Shown here in pieces: positions 61,444 to 64,000 of a DNA stretch of 64,000 nucleotides. This DNA comes from Pseudoalteromonas distincta (GTDB lineage Bacteria > Pseudomonadota > Gammaproteobacteria > Enterobacterales > Alteromonadaceae). The stretch spans positions 1 to 64,000 of the forward strand of contig NZ_JWIG01000009.1 in the NCBI RefSeq assembly GCF_000814675.1, in the 5' to 3' direction. Position numbers and translations under genes: made by a program. The notes under the pieces are model-generated. The model ran no database searches and had not been told where the DNA came from. It saw nothing but the letters and a program-made list of their open reading frames with translations. How positions within the stretch are numbered: position 1 is the first letter of the stretch; every line of letters starts with the position of its first letter.

Positions 61444-62361
61444 ATGCCAATAAATTACTCTGACCATCAATTAAAACTAAGTTTAAAGAATTCTAAAGTA
61501 CTTATAGTTGACGATCAGTTATTAAGCTTAATCGTATTGAAAAAAATATTATCTGAGCATTTTAATGTGACAACAGCTGGAAGTGGTGAAGAAGCAATTG
61601 AAATTTGTAATGTAAATGTACCCGATATAGTCCTACTCGATATTAGTATGGGTGGAATGAGTGGTATTGATACATGTTTAAAATTAAAAAATAATACTGA
61701 AACACAGGATATCCCAGTTATTTTTGTTACATCCTTTGAAAACGAAGAAGAAGAGTGCTGGGAAGCCGGAGCTGTTGATTTTATTAAAAAGCCGATTATA
61801 AAAGAAACACTATTTAGAAGGGTTCGTGCCCATATAACGTTAAAATTACAACACGACTTACTCAATCAAAAAGTATTTTTAGATGATTTAACTAAAGTAT
61901 TCAATCGCCGTTATTTTGATGCACATTTTTCTAAAATGGAACGAAGCGCCTTACGAGAAAAAGTTGACTATGCATTATTACTCATCGATATAGATTACTT
62001 TAAGCAATACAATGATATCTATGGTCATGTGCAGGGGGATACGGTGTTAAACCTAGTAGCACAAACTATTACTAATAGTTTGCAAAGGCCAACCGATTTT
62101 GTTGCGCGTTATGGCGGCGAAGAGTTTGTAGTTGTTCTACCGCATACAAGCACTGAAGGTGCAATTTGTGTTGCTGATAAAATTAAACAGAATGTGGCCG
62201 ATTTAGGAATATTACACAAATATTCAGAATATGATTTTGTGACTATTAGTATTGGCGGTGCAACCCTACAACCATACGTAAATAACAAAAACACGTTGCA
62301 GATCGCAGATGAAAAAATGTATGAGTCTAAAATGCAAGGGCGTAACAAAGTGTGTTTTTAA
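61444..62361 (+). CDS. Response regulator diguanylate cyclase (receiver-GGDEF)
   Basis: A 305-residue protein: receiver (1-130, Asp66 in LLDISMG) and GGDEF domain (about 140-305). The active site is GGEEF (224-228), functional in known cyclases. RPTD (215-218) lies exactly five residues before it, the inhibitory I-site, so product feedback is likely. The kinase is not adjacent. Monocistronic; the start ATG 61444 follows an A-rich stretch with no clear ribosome binding site. Confidence 0.93.
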   Translation: MPINYSDHQLKLSLKNSKVLIVDDQLLSLIVLKKILSEHFNVTTAGSGEEAIEICNVNVPDIVLLDISMGGMSGIDTCLKLKNNTETQDIPVIFVTSFENEEEECWEAGAVDFIKKPIIKETLFRRVRAHITLKLQHDLLNQKVFLDDLTKVFNRRYFDAHFSKMERSALREKVDYALLLIDIDYFKQYNDIYGHVQGDTVLNLVAQTITNSLQRPTDFVARYGGEEFVVVLPHTSTEGAICVADKIKQNVADLGILHKYSEYDFVTISIGGATLQPYVNNKNTLQIADEKMYESKMQGRNKVCF

Positions 62362-62435
62362 GTTTAGTTAGCTAATAAATCACTCTGCCACTTAAAAACA
62401 CCTTTTAGGTAATAAATATTAAATAAGATTATTGA

Positions 62436-62915
62436 TTACATGCTATGACATTTTTTGTACTTTTTATTGCTACCGCATGGGCAGTCATCATTTCTGCCTA
62501 CTTTAATATCTTCAACAGGATATATAGTGCCATCTAAATAACGCCATTGAGTGTTTTCTTTAATAAACAGCGACTTTTCGTGAAGCTCACAAAATAAGTT
62601 TTGATAAAAATATTGGGCTTTAAATTCTACCGTTCCAGTATCGCCATCATGGCTTGAGTCAATTAAATCAAGATTTATAAATCGACAGCTGTTAGCAAAA
62701 TCATTGATTTCTTTAACCGGATTCTCAGCTTGTTTTTCTTTTGCGTAGGTTTGATAAACATATTTTGCATTTTTAATAACATAAGCGCTGAATCGTGAGC
62801 GCATAAGTTGTTCAGGAGTGTCAGCTTGCTTAACAGATAAGTGAAGCGGCTCGCAGCAATCGGCATAATTGTGCCCACTGCTGCAAAAACATAATGTGGT
62901 ATTGAGTGAAGTCAT
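62436..62915 (-). CDS. YchJ-like SEC-C motif protein (UPF0225)
   Basis: A 159-residue protein with two zinc-binding SEC-C motifs, one at each end: CFCSSGHNYADCCEPLH (residues 8-24) and DCPCGSNKKYKKCH (144-157). The middle has an NTF2-like fold pattern (TPEQLMRSRFSAYVIKN). This is the UPF0225/YchJ layout. Function is unknown. Convergent with the cyclase gene. Confidence 0.88.
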   Translation of the reverse strand: MTSLNTTLCFCSSGHNYADCCEPLHLSVKQADTPEQLMRSRFSAYVIKNAKYVYQTYAKEKQAENPVKEINDFANSCRFINLDLIDSSHDGDTGTVEFKAQYFYQNLFCELHEKSLFIKENTQWRYLDGTIYPVEDIKVGRNDDCPCGSNKKYKKCHSM

Positions 62916-62953
62916 AATAATAATACAAAGTCTAAAACATTAGTTTAACAAGC

Positions 62954-63388
62954 TTATTGAGCGAGTGGTATCTCTGTTGTTTGAGCGTTTTTAGTAAAAC
63001 AATATAGTTTTGTATTCGTTTTACTCAAATCGAACGATAGATTTGTAAGTAGTTGGTTATTAACTATATCGGTCCAGGTAATTACCGCTGCAAAGTTTCC
63101 ATTATGTAACGCAGAATTTAATACATACTCTAGATTTACTAGGTGCTTCTGTCTAATTACAAGTAATTTACTTGTATCAATAGAGCATGAGTCAAGTAAA
63201 GCTTTGCTAGGTACATGATCTGGTGCAATTAATAACGTCCATGCATTAGAGCTATTATATTGGTGTAATACTTTTAAAAGCTCAAAGGTAGCTGAAATTT
63301 CATCTTCAATTTGGATCAAATTTACGCAATCGCTTTGCTCGTCTTGTTGGTAACTTTTAACTGTTCTTACGGTAATAGGCTGTAACAT
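62954..63388 (-). CDS. SulA-like cell division inhibitor
   Basis: A 144-residue protein similar to SulA. The AWTLLIAPDHVPSKALLDSCSI segment and NLEYVLNSALHNGNFAAVITWTD match the central part of SulA, which blocks FtsZ polymerisation during the SOS response. The start is ATG 63388; a GTG at 63400 is in frame. A LexA-like box overlaps the leader. The N-terminus and C-terminus are divergent, so the FtsZ role is inferred. Confidence 0.7.
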   Translation of the reverse strand: MLQPITVRTVKSYQQDEQSDCVNLIQIEDEISATFELLKVLHQYNSSNAWTLLIAPDHVPSKALLDSCSIDTSKLLVIRQKHLVNLEYVLNSALHNGNFAAVITWTDIVNNQLLTNLSFDLSKTNTKLYCFTKNAQTTEIPLAQ

Positions 63389-63399
63389 AATTTCACTCA

Positions 63400-63415
63400 C
63401 TGGGTTTTTATACAG
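63400..63415 (-). promoter_or_regulatory. LexA-like operator of the SulA-like gene
   Basis: CTG, 10 bases, CAG (CTGGGTTTTTATACAG on the plus strand), the SOS-box spacing, with one mismatch in the CTGT half. It lies 12 bases before the start codon. More ACAG half-sites lie upstream to 63668. Confidence 0.6.
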
Positions 63416-63686
63416 TATTCATATACAGTAGTTTATACAGTGCTTTCGTGCAAGCATTTTATGCTATTTATTTGTACAGTTATTCAGCTTTTGATCATTG
63501 TTTTTTATTTTTTAATCTATAATTCTTTATTAATCAACTTGTTATAGGCTTGTTTTTGAGAGGGTATTTTTAAAATAAATTTTTGAGTCATGTTTTCATT
63601 TGTGGGTTTTATACTGTGTAGGAGTATCTTTGTAACTATATACAGTATTTTTCAACACTGTATACAGTACTTATAACTTAGTTAGT
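63416..63686. other. Regulatory region with repeated TACAGT motifs
   Basis: Non-coding stretch between the Sel1 gene and the SulA-like gene. TACAGT occurs on the plus strand at 63411, 63424, 63436, 63475, 63641 and 63663, and the inverted ACTGTA at 63657. ACTGTATACAGT (63657-63668) is a perfect 12-base palindrome. These are LexA-like half-sites without the standard spacing. Confidence 0.5.
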
Positions 63687-64000
63687 TTATGTGTTTTCAC
63701 TGGTGCGAGGGATCATATGAGAAAACTGGAGTTGGTGGATTTGTTCGTACAAACTTGCTGCATAACATTGAGCATCTTTAAATCGCTTAGTTTCGATATG
63801 TTTGCGTATATCTGTAACCGCTGCAGTGGCAGGTGCGTACCCTTGGCTACTCGCTAAGCTCAACCACGCTACAGCATGAAATACACTTTGTGGCACGCCT
63901 TCACCTTTTACAAAAAATAAACCTAAATAAAACTGTGCTCTATGGTTTCCTGCCATTGCAGCAAGGCGCATCCATTTTGCAGCCAATGGAGCTTGATTAT
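63687..64000 (-). CDS. Sel1-repeat protein, C-terminal part
   Basis: The frame is open to the window edge, so the N-terminus lies beyond 64000; about 104 residues are visible. LAAKWMRLAAMAGNHRAQFYLGLFFVKGEGVPQSVFHAVAWLSLASSQGYA contains Sel1-like (SLR) helix pairs: A..W..LAA..GN..AQ..LG..F..G.GV. Sel1 repeats form scaffolds for protein contacts. The function here is unknown. It is upstream of the SulA-like gene on the same strand, 299 bases from its start. Confidence 0.8.
   Translation of the reverse strand, partial: NQAPLAAKWMRLAAMAGNHRAQFYLGLFFVKGEGVPQSVFHAVAWLSLASSQGYAPATAAVTDIRKHIETKRFKDAQCYAASLYEQIHQLQFSHMIPRTSENT

Overview
The window looks like about 64 kb of a marine gammaproteobacterial chromosome of the Alteromonadales, most likely Pseudoalteromonas. 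This is inferred from low G+C, AT-rich third codon positions, an rnfABCDGE-nth operon, neighbouring gcvR-bcp and bamC, a pgi/zwf/pgl block, a SapC-family gene, several c-di-GMP proteins and short repeats ending in ATACCAAT. No database search was possible; names rest on protein motifs, lengths and gene order.

Layout. The left edge carries the 3' part of a heavy-metal RND pump gene (1-1763). It is followed by an accessory island of two HEPN-like genes (2247-3870), each ending at a related imperfect inverted repeat. Positions 4171-10873 (minus) hold the electron-transport operon rnfABCDGE with nth; RnfC has a long repeat-rich tail. Next come a degenerate GGDEF/EAL receptor-like protein, four identical tRNA-Asn genes with a strong promoter, and about 1 kb of non-coding DNA with an inverted DnaA-box pair. 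A plus-strand run follows: MATE exporter, uvrB, two methyltransferases and a hypothetical protein. After it come queC/queE (divergent), a methyltransferase flanked by REP-like hairpins, a third HEPN-like gene, bcp and gcvR (minus), bamC, a YjiH-type membrane protein, a small DUF2897-type gene, a PagL-like enzyme and mlaC.

From 31.5 to 38 kb there is an ankyrin membrane protein, the arsC-wrbA-DUF2069 cluster, bepA with an upstream hypothetical gene, and a TusA-like gene with a PerM-type permease. At 38.1-40.3 kb lies a three-domain fusion of cysteine desulfurase, ETHE1-like metallo-beta-lactamase fold and rhodanese. Glucose-6-phosphate metabolism (pgi, zwf, pgl), a SapC-family protein, isoaspartyl peptidase and hrpA follow.

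The right part is rich in second-messenger signalling: a single-domain receiver with a PilZ protein, an MHYT-PAS hybrid kinase with an HD-GYP response regulator, and a receiver-GGDEF cyclase. Two tRNA-Tyr genes, a YgjP-like peptidase, rlmI and small conserved genes lie among these. The right edge has a SulA-like gene under a LexA-like operator and the C-terminal end of a Sel1-repeat protein.

Most of the window is ordinary core chromosome. The least explained parts are the HEPN pair with its cassette-like repeats, the sulfur-handling fusion protein, and the non-coding block after the tRNA-Asn array.
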